Of a DNA stretch of 64,000 nucleotides, positions 47,152 to 57,597 are shown in pieces. The stretch covers positions 1 to 64,000 of the forward strand of contig JAJPKO010000055.1 in the NCBI GenBank assembly GCA_021323655.1, written 5' to 3'. A program made the position numbers and the translations under genes. Below the pieces are notes generated by a model that was given only the letters and a program-made list of their open reading frames with translations, had not been told where the DNA came from and did not search any database. Position 1 is the stretch's first letter, and each line of letters starts with the position of its first letter. The DNA comes from Acidobacteriaceae bacterium. Lineage in GTDB: Bacteria > Acidobacteriota > Terriglobia > Terriglobales > Acidobacteriaceae.

Positions 47152-49200
47152 ATGCACGACTGGTTTGCGCTCGAAGGATCTCCATCTCCACTCGGGGTTA
47201 CATGGATCGAGGACGAGGCAGCATACAACTTTGCCCTTTATTCAAGGCATGCAACCGCAGTCACGCTGTTGCTCTATTCCGAGATCGACCTCGCGACGCC
47301 AACTTATGAACACCGGCTCAATCCTCTCCTCAATAAGTCGGGCCGAATCTGGCATTGCCGGCTGCGGAAAAGTTCAATTCCAGACGCTCGGTACTACGCA
47401 TATCAAGTCGCCGGGCCCAAGACAGTAGAAGAGGGGCACCGTTTCGACGCACGCAAGGTCTTGCTCGATCCTTACGCGCGCTGTGTGTGCTTCCCAACGC
47501 GGTTCAGCCGTGCGGCTGCATCGAGCCCCGGTTCGAACGCCGGCAGGGCCCCTCTTGGACTCATAACGAGCGGACCGCGCGGTAAATGGGCCGAAGATCG
47601 AGGTCATGCGCATACCTCCGATCTCGTCATCTACGAGTTGCATGTGCGCGGCTTCACCAAAAGGGAGAACTCGGGCGTTCCGATGCCTCACCGCGGCACC
47701 TTCCTTGGAGTGGTCGAAAAGATTCCTTATTTGAAGGAACTGGGTATCACGGCGGTGGAGCTGCTTCCGGTCATGCAGCAGGACCCGCAGGAAGGAAGCT
47801 ACTGGGGCTACATGCCCTTGAACTTCTTTTCCCCCCATCATGAATACGCCAGCGCCGGCAAGCCCTTCGATGCACTGAACGAATTCCGAATGATGGTACG
47901 AGCCCTGCATGAGGCTGGAATTGAAGTGTTACTGGATGTGGTGTACAACCACACCGCTGAAGGGAATGAAGAAGGCCCGACTTACAGCTATCGCGGCATC
48001 GACAACACGACCTATTACCTTCTCGAACCGGATCGGTGCCGTTATCGGAATGACAGCGGCACGGGCAATACTCTCAACTGCGCCAACCCCTATGTGCGCA
48101 AGATGATCCTGGACAGCATGCGGTTCTGGAGGGAACAAATGCGCGTGGATGGTTTTCGCTTCGACCTAGCCTCCATCTTCACGCGGAACGAGGACGGGAC
48201 CATCAACCTCTCTGACCCGCCTGTGATCGCGGAAATAGGCGCCAGCCCGGAACTGGAGAATCTGCGCTTAATTGCGGAGGCGTGGGATCCAGCCACCTAC
48301 CAGTTGGGCCAAGGTTTTCCCGGGATTTCGTGGCTGCAATGGAACGGCCAGTTCCGCGACGATGTGCGCGCCTTTTTGCGCGGCGACGCGGATATGGTTC
48401 CGAAGCTGATGTCGCGTATCTACGGAAGCTGCGACATCTTTCCCGACGATCTCGCGAACTCCTATCGGCCCTACCAGAGCGTAAATTTCGTGACCTGTCA
48501 TGATGGGTTCTGCCTGTATGATCTTGTTTCCTACGGCCGGAAACACAATGAGGCCAACGGTCACGGCAACACAGACGGAACCGATTGCAACCTAAGCTGG
48601 AACTGTGGCTGGGAGGGTGATGTTGGAGCGCCAGCCTCTGTGCTCGAGGTGCGCAGACAACAAGTGAAGAATTTCTGCACACTGCTGTTCCTGTCGAATG
48701 GCACGCCAATGTTCTGTGCCGGGGATGAATTTATGAATACCCAGCGAGGGAACAACAATCCCTACAACCAGGACAACGAGACCACCTGGCTGAACTGGGA
48801 TCTGCTTGACCAAAACCGGGACATATTCCGCTTCTTCAGTAGCATGATCGCTTTCCGCAAAAGCCATCCCTCCATCTCCCGCAGCCGGTACTGGCGCGAT
48901 GACATCCGCTGGTATGGAACTTCAGGTGGTCCTGATCTTGGCCAGGATTCACGTTGCTTGGCATACTTTCTCGATGGCGCGGTCCTCAACGACGCGGACA
49001 TTTATGTCATGATCAACGGCTCTCCGGACCCAGTTGCATTTATCGTGCAGGAGGGCCATCCGGGGGAATGGCGCCGCGTGATCGACACCAGCCTGCCGTC
49101 GCCAAATGACATCTGCGATCCCGGAACCGAGTTCCGTTTATCGGACTCCGGATACGTCCTAAAATCCAGGTCTATTGTCGTTCTTATTCGTCGACAATGA
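47152..49200 (+). CDS. glgX: Glycogen debranching enzyme (isoamylase/GlgX family)
   Basis: 'DVVYNHTAEGNEEGPTYSYRGIDNTTYYLLEPD', 'GFRFDLASIFTRNEDG', 'VNFVTCHDGFCLYDLVSY'. Confidence 0.92.
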   Translation: MHDWFALEGSPSPLGVTWIEDEAAYNFALYSRHATAVTLLLYSEIDLATPTYEHRLNPLLNKSGRIWHCRLRKSSIPDARYYAYQVAGPKTVEEGHRFDARKVLLDPYARCVCFPTRFSRAAASSPGSNAGRAPLGLITSGPRGKWAEDRGHAHTSDLVIYELHVRGFTKRENSGVPMPHRGTFLGVVEKIPYLKELGITAVELLPVMQQDPQEGSYWGYMPLNFFSPHHEYASAGKPFDALNEFRMMVRALHEAGIEVLLDVVYNHTAEGNEEGPTYSYRGIDNTTYYLLEPDRCRYRNDSGTGNTLNCANPYVRKMILDSMRFWREQMRVDGFRFDLASIFTRNEDGTINLSDPPVIAEIGASPELENLRLIAEAWDPATYQLGQGFPGISWLQWNGQFRDDVRAFLRGDADMVPKLMSRIYGSCDIFPDDLANSYRPYQSVNFVTCHDGFCLYDLVSYGRKHNEANGHGNTDGTDCNLSWNCGWEGDVGAPASVLEVRRQQVKNFCTLLFLSNGTPMFCAGDEFMNTQRGNNNPYNQDNETTWLNWDLLDQNRDIFRFFSSMIAFRKSHPSISRSRYWRDDIRWYGTSGGPDLGQDSRCLAYFLDGAVLNDADIYVMINGSPDPVAFIVQEGHPGEWRRVIDTSLPSPNDICDPGTEFRLSDSGYVLKSRSIVVLIRRQ

Positions 49201-49383
49201 GCCGTAAAGCACGGACAGGCCTGCCTGCTCGCGATCCGAAACAGCACATTCTTGGTCGAGGGAGGAGCGGGTCTATCATGCATGTGCTCCTTGTTGCGTT
49301 TGTGTGAGGAGTGCTATACATAGGGCAGGTCGATCCGGCACTTCCCCAAGGTTGCACCCAAGTTGCCGCGGCCCCGCAACCCG

Positions 49384-49830
49384 ATGCTTCGGAAAACCAT
49401 TCTCGTTGTGGCTCTGTTCGCGCTGACGGTCACCCAGGCGCTGGCGGTGAATTGTGATTTGCGCTGCGCGCTGATGGATGAATCGCCGGGAAACGACAGT
49501 TGCAATCCACATGCGTCGATGGCAATGGGACACGAACAGATGGAACATTGTCACGGAATGTCCATGCAAGCAGGTAGTGAATCGACTGCCGAACTGATTG
49601 GACATGATGGCTGTGGAGCTGCGATCTGCAACGTAGGGTTGGTCGCGCTGATGAAGAGCCCCGCTACGGGCGATTCGCTAGCCTCCACGTCGTCCGCGAC
49701 ACATCCAGTGCTCGTGACTCTCCCTGCACCGGCTGGCGGAAGTCTCCGGAGCATGGCGTTACGGCGCTCGTCGCGACAAGCGGGGAATACCCCACTCGAG
49801 TTGCGCCCAGGCTCTTCTCTCCGTATCTAG
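49384..49830 (+). CDS. Small exported Cys/His/Met-rich protein upstream of multicopper oxidase
   Basis: Signal peptide; 'NCDLRCALMDES...MAMGHEQMEHCHGMSM'. Confidence 0.6.
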   Translation: MLRKTILVVALFALTVTQALAVNCDLRCALMDESPGNDSCNPHASMAMGHEQMEHCHGMSMQAGSESTAELIGHDGCGAAICNVGLVALMKSPATGDSLASTSSATHPVLVTLPAPAGGSLRSMALRRSSRQAGNTPLELRPGSSLRI

Positions 49831-49926
49831 CTCAATCTCCTCACTTCGCATTTCACCGGGTTGTCAGGCGTATTTCGCCTCGGCACTTTCCATGTCCACC
49901 CTTTCACCCGATGGGGAGTTGTTCTC

Positions 49927-51411
49927 ATGAGCAGTCGACGAACCTTCATTCAAAAGGCGCTGGGGCTTGGCGCCAGCGTGTTTGCTACTTCAAAGCTATC
50001 GGCCGAAACGTCGGGCCGGCCAGCCTCGCGCATCGCTCGGAGCAACAACCGAAATCGAGACGCGGCCTTCAATATGCCTGTCGTGACCACCGATATTGGC
50101 GATCTGCCGTTCACGATGGACGGAAACGTCAAAGTTTTTCGGCTCGTCGCGGAGGTCGTAAGGCAGCAGATCAATCCGATGAAGTCCATCGATGTTTGGG
50201 GCTTCAATGGCAGCGCGCCGGGACCGACCATTCAAGTGAACCAGGGCGATCGAGTCCGCGTGGTCTTCGAGAACCATTTGCCCGAGCCAACCTCGCTTCA
50301 TTGGCACGGCTTCGAAGACACGATCCCAAACGACGGAATGCCGGGCATCAGCCAGCCGCCGGTCAAGCCCGGTGGCCGCTTTGTCTATGAATTCGACATC
50401 CATCAGGAGGGCACCTACTTCTACCACTCGCACATGGCAATGCAAGAGATGGCGGGCATGCTCGGCGGTTTCATCATGCACCCCAAGGAGCCGTATCGCC
50501 CGCATTGCGACAAGGACTTCCTGATTCATTTACAGGAATACGCGGTCCTGCCCAGCAACACCGTTCCCAACACCATGAACATGGAGTTCAACTGGTTGTT
50601 GTTTAACGGTAAAGCCGGCCCGGCCACCACGCCTCTGATTGTGAGGTTGGGTGATCGCGTGCGCGTTCGCTTCGTAAACCTGGGTATGGATCACCATCCA
50701 ATGCACCTGCATGGGCACACGTTCTATGTGACGGGAACGGAGGGCGGGCGTATTCCGGAAGGCGCCTGGTGGCCTGGCAACACCGTGCTTGTCGGCGTGG
50801 CGCAAGCCCGGGCAGTCGAGTTTGTGGCCAACAATCCCGGCGACTGGATGCTGCACTGCCACCTGCCGCACCACATGATGAACCAGATGTCTTCGGTTGC
50901 CGGAAAGATGACGCGTTCGATGGGTATGCCCGCGGGAGGCGATATGAACACCGGCATGGGGATGCTGCAGGGCGAACCTGGCGCTCCTCTCGGTGAGGAC
51001 TATGGCCCCACGCTCGGCCGCGGTCTTGGCGGGGTCGGGAACACGACGGATACCTCAACCACGAATGGCCCTCTCTCGCAACAGAAGGCGATGGACGCAA
51101 TGCCTGGCATGCAGCACGACATGGGCAACATGCAGATGGACCAGATGTCGCCGGACGACATCGCAAAGAATGCGAACGACGTCCCAAACTTTCCGCAGGA
51201 CGCTTACATGGAAGGGCCAATGATGGCAATGGATGGCGCCGTTGAACGGCCCGAGAATTATGGCCTGAATGCGGGCTGGAGCGGGTTCATGCAGGGAATG
51301 ATGACCTTTGTCCGCGTGCTGCCGCCCGACAAATACGACGAAGTGATTTCGCGCATGAAGAAAGCCAACCGTCCGCATGATCCCTATACTGCCATTCTGG
51401 AGCGTGCCTAA
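49927..51411 (+). CDS. Multicopper oxidase (Tat-like signal, Met-rich C-terminal segment)
   Basis: 'LHWHGF', 'YFYHSHMAMQEMAGM', 'HHPMHLHGHTF', 'WMLHCHLPHHMMNQM'; MPGMQHDMGNMQMDQM insert. Confidence 0.92.
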   Translation: MSSRRTFIQKALGLGASVFATSKLSAETSGRPASRIARSNNRNRDAAFNMPVVTTDIGDLPFTMDGNVKVFRLVAEVVRQQINPMKSIDVWGFNGSAPGPTIQVNQGDRVRVVFENHLPEPTSLHWHGFEDTIPNDGMPGISQPPVKPGGRFVYEFDIHQEGTYFYHSHMAMQEMAGMLGGFIMHPKEPYRPHCDKDFLIHLQEYAVLPSNTVPNTMNMEFNWLLFNGKAGPATTPLIVRLGDRVRVRFVNLGMDHHPMHLHGHTFYVTGTEGGRIPEGAWWPGNTVLVGVAQARAVEFVANNPGDWMLHCHLPHHMMNQMSSVAGKMTRSMGMPAGGDMNTGMGMLQGEPGAPLGEDYGPTLGRGLGGVGNTTDTSTTNGPLSQQKAMDAMPGMQHDMGNMQMDQMSPDDIAKNANDVPNFPQDAYMEGPMMAMDGAVERPENYGLNAGWSGFMQGMMTFVRVLPPDKYDEVISRMKKANRPHDPYTAILERA

Positions 51412-53021
51412 TGCCCAGACAGAGAACGACAATTCCGATATTCACACTTGCGATTGTGATCGCTTTCGGCACGCCAGTGTTGGCGCAGAACCCCGGATCT
51501 TCACCCTCGCCGCAGAGCAAGTGCATGGAGGGCATGGTCATGCCGGGATGCCCTCAGCCAACCAAGAAAGAGCAACCAAATACGAAGCAGAATATGCCCG
51601 GCATGCAGCACGAACGGCACGACATGGGAAATATGCAGACGACCGTGCCTCAGCTGCCGCAGGGTCCGGATACTCATGCCACGATGACGTTGCAGGAACC
51701 CGAAGAGACGGAGCACAAGACGGGATCCAACCTGCCTGCTCCGGAACTTCTAAAGGACGTCGCGTCGCGGCCGGCGATGTCTCTCGCGAACTTTCTCGAA
51801 CTCGCCGATCAAAACAACCCCACGCTTAAAGAAGCGAATGCCCTTGTCCGCCGCTCACAGCAGAAGGCGCGCCAGGCTGGCCTGTATCCGAATCCCTCCA
51901 TTGGATATCAGGGTGAGCAGATCCGTGGTGGTTCTTATGGGGGCGGCGAGCAAGGCGCCTTTGTGCAGCAGACCATAGTACTGGGCGGAAAGCTGGGACT
52001 CCGGCGCAACATTCACGAGCAGGAGATGCGATCGGAACAGGTCGGCGTCGAAGAACAAACCTATCGGGTCCATGCCGACGTGCAACAGGCATTTTACGAT
52101 GCGCTGGCCGCTCTAACCACGGTACATCTACGCCAGCAGTTACTTGGCCTTGCGCTCGACGCAGTAGAAACTGTCCATCAACTGGCCAATGTTGGACAGG
52201 CAGATGCGCCGGACATCCTGCAGACAGAGGTCGAGGCTGAGCAGGCCAAGGTTGATTACAGCTCCGCGCAGCGGGAGTATCTCAAGACCTTCCACGTTCT
52301 GGCTGCACTTGCAGGAAATAGTGATCTCGCCGTCCGCTCACTTGATGGCGATCTGGAGAAGACACCCGATCTCAATACAGAGCAGATGCTGGAATCGGTC
52401 GTTACTCAAAGCCCTACCGTGAAACGGGCGCGCCAAGAGATCGTCGTTGCTCAAGCGCGCCTGAAGGACGCGAAACGCGAACCCATTCCCGACCTGCAAC
52501 TTCGTGCCGGCGAGCAGTACAACGGAGAACATGTGAGCGAAAACCCGCTCAAGCCAACAGGAGCGCAGAGTTTTGCAAGCGCTAGCATCAATCTTCCTCT
52601 CTGGAACCGCAACCAGGGCAATGTGCAGGCCGCCAGAGCTGAAATCGAACGCGCGGAACAGGATCTCGCTCGCGAACAGCTATCGCTTCAACAACAAGCG
52701 GCGCCGATGGCCCAATCGTATGAATCCGCGAAGTTCGAGGCGGACCGCTACAAGACGCAGCTCATTCCACGCGCGACACGGGCATATGAACTGTATCTGA
52801 AGAAGTACCAGAGTATGGCTCAAGCTTATCCTCAGGTGCTCGTCTCCCAGCGGACGCTCTTCCAATTGCGGGTCAGCTATGTGATGGCTCTCCATGAGGA
52901 ATGGCGCAATGCGATAGCGCTCCAGAACTACATGCTGAACGGCGGGCTGCACGCTCCAGTATCGAGCGACACTCCGAGCACAACCATCAATCTTCCCAAT
53001 GCCAGTGGGGCACAGGAGTGA
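51411..53021 (+). CDS. TolC/CusC-family outer membrane protein with Met-rich N-terminal extension
   Basis: 'MEGMVMPGCPQPTKKEQPNTKQNMPGMQHERHDMGNMQ' then OEP domain 'LADQNNPTLKEANALVRRSQQKARQAGLYPNPSIGY'. Confidence 0.85.
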   Translation: MPRQRTTIPIFTLAIVIAFGTPVLAQNPGSSPSPQSKCMEGMVMPGCPQPTKKEQPNTKQNMPGMQHERHDMGNMQTTVPQLPQGPDTHATMTLQEPEETEHKTGSNLPAPELLKDVASRPAMSLANFLELADQNNPTLKEANALVRRSQQKARQAGLYPNPSIGYQGEQIRGGSYGGGEQGAFVQQTIVLGGKLGLRRNIHEQEMRSEQVGVEEQTYRVHADVQQAFYDALAALTTVHLRQQLLGLALDAVETVHQLANVGQADAPDILQTEVEAEQAKVDYSSAQREYLKTFHVLAALAGNSDLAVRSLDGDLEKTPDLNTEQMLESVVTQSPTVKRARQEIVVAQARLKDAKREPIPDLQLRAGEQYNGEHVSENPLKPTGAQSFASASINLPLWNRNQGNVQAARAEIERAEQDLAREQLSLQQQAAPMAQSYESAKFEADRYKTQLIPRATRAYELYLKKYQSMAQAYPQVLVSQRTLFQLRVSYVMALHEEWRNAIALQNYMLNGGLHAPVSSDTPSTTINLPNASGAQE

Positions 53022-53026
53022 GCAAG

Positions 53027-53656
53027 ATGCAGCGAAAGATCATGATTTCACTTGCTGCTATCGTCCTGCTCGCGGTGTTCGCCTGCATTTTTCTTGTTGG
53101 CCAGATGATCCATCGGGGATTTAGCACGAGAGAACAGCCGGGAGTCGTGGAGTCCTCGCTTGCAACCGCCATGCGGGACGCAGCCATCTCTGCGCGCTAT
53201 AAGACCATGAAAAACCCCGTCGCAGTCACCCCCGAGGCCATCCAGGAAGGGATGGATCATTGGGCGGATCACTGTGCCACCTGTCACGCGAACAATGGCA
53301 GCGGCGACACCATGTATGGGAGGACCATGTACCCTCGTCCGCCGGACATGCGCCAGAACGACACTCAACGGAAGTCCGATGGTGAACTCTACTGGACCAT
53401 CAAGAATGGCGTGAGACTGAGCGGAATGCCTGCATTCGGCGCTCCCGGCGATGACGATATGGACAGCTGGAAGCTGGTCGCCTTCATTCGCCATCTTCCT
53501 TCGCTTTCCCAAAGCGAGGAGCAGGGGATGGAAAAGATGAACCCGAAGTCACCGCAGGAAATGGAAGAGGAGCAAGAGGAAGAGAACTTCCTGAACGGGA
53601 GTGCAACTCGTTCGCAATCACAACCTACACATCACCACGGAAAGGAAACGCCATGA
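53027..53656 (+). CDS. Membrane-anchored c-type cytochrome
   Basis: TM anchor, 'CATCHANNGSGDTMYGRTMYPRPPDM', distal Met. Confidence 0.85.
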   Translation: MQRKIMISLAAIVLLAVFACIFLVGQMIHRGFSTREQPGVVESSLATAMRDAAISARYKTMKNPVAVTPEAIQEGMDHWADHCATCHANNGSGDTMYGRTMYPRPPDMRQNDTQRKSDGELYWTIKNGVRLSGMPAFGAPGDDDMDSWKLVAFIRHLPSLSQSEEQGMEKMNPKSPQEMEEEQEEENFLNGSATRSQSQPTHHHGKETP

Positions 53657-53967
53657 ATCGCCGAGTTCTGATTGTAGCTCTGCTGCTGTCTACGGTGTCC
53701 CTGCTGGCGCATGCACATGAAGGCATGATCCATGTCATGGGGACTGTGACCGCCTTGACGGACAAATCCGTTACGGTCCAGACCGCGGACAGGAAGACTG
53801 TCGAGGTTGTCTTGACCTCCGCCACGACTTACGAAAAAGGAACGCAACCCTCGAACTGGAAACAGTTGAAAGTTGGCGACCGGGTTGTCATTCATGCGAT
53901 GAAGGTCAAGGATTCTCTACAGGCGCATAGCGTGCGATTCACCGAATCGACAATGCCAAGTCATTGA
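53653..53967 (+). CDS. Small exported DUF5666-like protein
   Basis: 'MGTVTALTDKSVTVQTADRKTVEVVLTSATTYEKG'; ATGA overlap with the cytochrome gene. Confidence 0.65.
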   Translation: MNRRVLIVALLLSTVSLLAHAHEGMIHVMGTVTALTDKSVTVQTADRKTVEVVLTSATTYEKGTQPSNWKQLKVGDRVVIHAMKVKDSLQAHSVRFTESTMPSH

Positions 53968-54196
53968 CCGCCAGGTCGGACAAAACGGTTCCACCAACAG
54001 CTCGCGGGACTGCCCAACGATGGACATGCGTGCAATGCAAAAGTGGGCGATCGGCGTGAAGCAACAGTCGCAATCTACCACGAGGATGGTCACGGGCTCG
54101 TGCTGGCGATGACGAGCCCGGTCAATCTACCGACACACACTGCGCTCACCGTTTCACGGCGCGAAGCGATGGCCTATGATGCTTCGGCCATGTTTG

Positions 54197-55086
54197 TCAT
54201 TTGCCCCTTATTTTGGCAATCACTCTAGCGGGATTTAGCTTTGGCAGATTGATGTCCAGTTGCGTACTCAACCTCCAACTTCCATTCAGGTCCTTGTCAT
54301 TAAAAAAGGTGGGACCGACCAGAAGACTAATGTCGCTGGTGAAATAGTAGTAGAGACCGCCCCCGGCCGCGCCCAGGGCATTTTTGCCCGACTGGTAGTC
54401 TGCTGCGAAGACAACCTTGCTGTATTCTACTGAGCCATCCTTGCCCGTCACCGGGACAAATGAGTGGTCGAATGCCGTCATAAAGCCGACGTTCTGGTAC
54501 TTGCCGTCGCTCGAGATGAGTGCTGCATGATTACCCATGTATGGCCCAGCCGACACCCGCCCAACCTTTGGGATTGTCTTACCGATTACCGCGTAGGCAA
54601 CGTCGTAATCCAAGCGCGATTCGCCTGGCTTGAGGTCGAATTTCTTGCCCGCACAGAATACGCCAATTTCGAGAGCAGGCTGATACTTGGAGTATGAGCC
54701 TTCTGGGGTGCCGAACTTTGCGTTAAAGAGCCACGGGTGAGGAGTGTTTGCGAAATAGTCGATACCGGTTTCCATTTGGAATTTCCTGAAAGGAAGTACA
54801 CCGATGGTTGGCGAGGTCATGTCTGTTGGGAATGCCGCATTCGAATTTGTGACCGGCGTACTTAGTCGGAAATAGTTGTCAATTCCCAGGTGAAGGACTC
54901 CATAAGGCTGAATATCTTGGGTCATTAGAGTCCAGAACGTTGTCGAAGGGTAGCAAAAGCGACGCGCCCCGCAGCCAGCGAAATGGCGACGATCGCAGTC
55001 AGTGTTCCTCGCATCATCACCCGCCTCGTCAATTGACGATTAGCGATCCTTGTCAATACTGAAAGAGTCCGGAATAAACGAGCCAT
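54197..55086 (-). pseudogene. Outer-membrane-like exported protein with frameshift after the signal peptide
   Basis: 'MARLFRTLSV...MMRGTLTAIVAISLAAGRVAFA' in one frame and 'PSTTFWTLMTQDIQPYGVLHLGIDNYFRLS...' in another, junction about 54930-54960. Confidence 0.6.
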
Positions 55087-55513
55087 CTGGTTGTCCTTTC
55101 CTGGAAAAGTATTTGAGCTGCAACGACACGTTTTCACCGCATGAGTGGTTTGTCTCCACGGATGCAGGGACTCGTTTTGAAACAACACGACGCCTAAGGG
55201 CGGATCAGGCTAATCACCGCGCATGCGTGCCGCATTGTCTTTTCGAGGAAGTGTGGCGAGGAGCTCTAACACCACTGTTGCAAAAGGAACATCAGGATGA
55301 TATGAGGATCATGGAAGAAAGTTGCTCATTATAAATGATTTAGTGAACATGCGCGTGTGATAATCACAAGATACAAAAACAACTCCACTCGGTCGGGGAC
55401 AGACCGTCGCTTGCGACATCCAGATAGATTCAAGAGGCTCCGTAGGCACTGCACCGGAGTCCTTGGAAGCGGATGGAATCACACGATTCGCGTCCGCCCC
55501 AAGCTATCGATGG

Positions 55514-56128
55514 CTACTTCAGTGTGAGCAAATACGTCACGAGGGTGTCGAGATCTTTCGCCGGAACATCCATTGGCGGCATCGTGCTCCCGGAAGGTGG
55601 CGACACGATGAGTTTCTTCAGTTCTTCGACAGTCCTCTTGCTTCCAATCCCGTCAAGCGCGGAAGCGGTATTGCCGGCGCCTGCCACCGAGTGGCATGAC
55701 GAGCAACCGTAAGACTCGAACAACTGCTTCCCGGCAGCGACAGGTGAAGAACCTGAAGTTGCGCCAATGGCTTCACGTGCAGCCGCTTTACGATGGATTT
55801 CGTCATACGCGAGGAACTTCGCGATCTGGTCCGCTTCTCGGCTGTTGAAATGAGAGCTCGCCATTGCCTGCATTTGTTTGACAACAGCCGTCCACTGCGC
55901 GGCAGACAGGCTGGGTTTCAGACTGGTGTCAAGGGTATGGCACATACCGCATTTCGCCTTAAAGGTTCTGTATGCCTGGTGTATTTCCGGCGGGAGGTCG
56001 GACTGGTTGATCTGGATGGTTTCTCGGTTCTGCGTGAATTGAGCGTTCGCTGGTCGCGCACCGGCCAGCCAGAGCAATCCGACCGCTGCGAATCCTAAGA
56101 AAGCAGACTGAATTGAATACCTGTTCAT
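55514..56128 (-). CDS. Diheme c-type cytochrome
   Basis: 'CGMCHTLD' and 'CSSCHSVAGAG'; signal peptide. Confidence 0.85.
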   Translation of the reverse strand: MNRYSIQSAFLGFAAVGLLWLAGARPANAQFTQNRETIQINQSDLPPEIHQAYRTFKAKCGMCHTLDTSLKPSLSAAQWTAVVKQMQAMASSHFNSREADQIAKFLAYDEIHRKAAAREAIGATSGSSPVAAGKQLFESYGCSSCHSVAGAGNTASALDGIGSKRTVEELKKLIVSPPSGSTMPPMDVPAKDLDTLVTYLLTLK

Positions 56129-56146
56129 GGTCTTATCGCTCCTTTG

Positions 56147-57454
56147 TCAAAAGTTGAATGAAATGTCCGCTTGAAACAGCTTGTCGGTGCCCTTGACCGC
56201 CCCAACCGGATCGCTGCCCGCCTGGCTACTGTAAGCAATTCGCCCGATGATGTTGCCCGATTCGGTCAGAGTCTTATTCATGCCAATTGTCCAGTCATGA
56301 AGATTCTGCTTGCCGACCCCTCCGACCCCAGTTATTTGCTGGTTCAGTCGGTCAAAGCGACCTGAAAAAGCAAATCCTTGCCAGACGTAATAGTCAGTAG
56401 CGACGTAATAGTCGTTTCCAACGAAGTTTCCGAACGGCCCTGTTGCTGCGAACGCCCACCCGTCGTGACTGTGCAAATAGCCTGCCAAAACGTCGACCTT
56501 CGACTTGAACATGTAATTTCCGAAAACGCCTTGCCGTCGAATGACTGGGTGGAATGTGAACTGAGCGCCAGTCGGATCAGTATTGACGTTGTCTTTTTTC
56601 CCGTAGTAGCCCAAGTACGTGATACCGCTCTCTGGCGCGTACCAAAAATCCACATCGGCCCAAACGTCCTTAGAGTTCCGATTCGATGAGGTCAGAATCT
56701 CACTTCCATCTGCGTTAACTCCATTGGTCACTTTTGCTGTAGCAGCGAATACTCTCTTGTAACCGCTCGACGCCCACGTGTAGCCGGCGTCAACTCCAAC
56801 CGGAGACTGATCAACGACAAAGTTGGTTGCACTAGGATTTTCAAGCAGTAGGGGAGAGTTCGGAAGCAGGCTGTACACTTGAGCGGCGCGAGTCCCTTCT
56901 CCGATTTGCAAGTGCTCGCGACCTCCGGCGAGATACCAACTGCTATCGGCCCGGCCCCCGCTATACCCAAAATATGCATTGGAGAGGTCGGGATTGGTTG
57001 ATCCTCCTGTCACAATGTCGAACTCGCTGTAGTAGAAGAAATTGGTATCCGGAATCCAGCCGCCGAAATACGCGTTCCATGAGCCTACCTGAAATGATGA
57101 GGTCGAGCTCGGTGGCGTACCCTCACTAGTAGTTCGCTCTGCAGTGTAGCTGAAATCGGTGACCGCCAAAGAAGCGTTATTTGTCAGTGACCATTCCCGT
57201 TCTTTCTGAACCAGCTGGGAGATTCTGTCGGCCGCTTTGCCTTGCTCCAGAGCTGGAGGCAGATGGAAACCGAGCCTCTTGAACATGTATCCCTGCTCGT
57301 TCAGCACCGGAACAATCGTGTGGCACGCGGAGCATTTGAGATTGTAGCGGCGGGCAAACTGAGGGACGGCGGACGCCTGGCGTGGCATGAAAACAGCCAG
57401 CAGCGATACGGCGGCGCAAAATAGAGAGACGACACGGCTTCGCGAAATCACCAT
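56147..57454 (-). CDS. Exported protein with one N-terminal heme c motif followed by a porin-like domain
   Basis: 'FARRYNLKCSACHTIVPVLNEQGYMFKRLGFHLP' then beta-strand-rich porin-like sequence ending 'LFQADISFNF'. Confidence 0.75.
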   Translation of the reverse strand: MVISRSRVVSLFCAAVSLLAVFMPRQASAVPQFARRYNLKCSACHTIVPVLNEQGYMFKRLGFHLPPALEQGKAADRISQLVQKEREWSLTNNASLAVTDFSYTAERTTSEGTPPSSTSSFQVGSWNAYFGGWIPDTNFFYYSEFDIVTGGSTNPDLSNAYFGYSGGRADSSWYLAGGREHLQIGEGTRAAQVYSLLPNSPLLLENPSATNFVVDQSPVGVDAGYTWASSGYKRVFAATAKVTNGVNADGSEILTSSNRNSKDVWADVDFWYAPESGITYLGYYGKKDNVNTDPTGAQFTFHPVIRRQGVFGNYMFKSKVDVLAGYLHSHDGWAFAATGPFGNFVGNDYYVATDYYVWQGFAFSGRFDRLNQQITGVGGVGKQNLHDWTIGMNKTLTESGNIIGRIAYSSQAGSDPVGAVKGTDKLFQADISFNF

Positions 57455-57509
57455 GAACTCCTTGTCTGCACTCCCGCAGGAGTGTTTAGTTCATTCTTGA
57501 CTTACGTCG

Positions 57510-57525
57510 GGCACGTCAGAGGCCA
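57510..57525 (-). promoter_or_regulatory. Sigma-54-like -24/-12 promoter (TGGCCTCTGACGTGCC on minus)
   Basis: GG-N10-GC, about 57 nt upstream of the 57454 start. Confidence 0.55.
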
Positions 57526-57597
57526 AACGGCAGTTCGAGGACCGATGCGGATAAGTCGTGCATATCCATCAAATGCAGCTTCTGCACCTACTCGGGC

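Noticed and set aside
54093-54120. 9-bp inverted repeat CGGGCTCGT...ACGAGCCCG
   Set aside because: Isolated short hairpin between genes; no further support.
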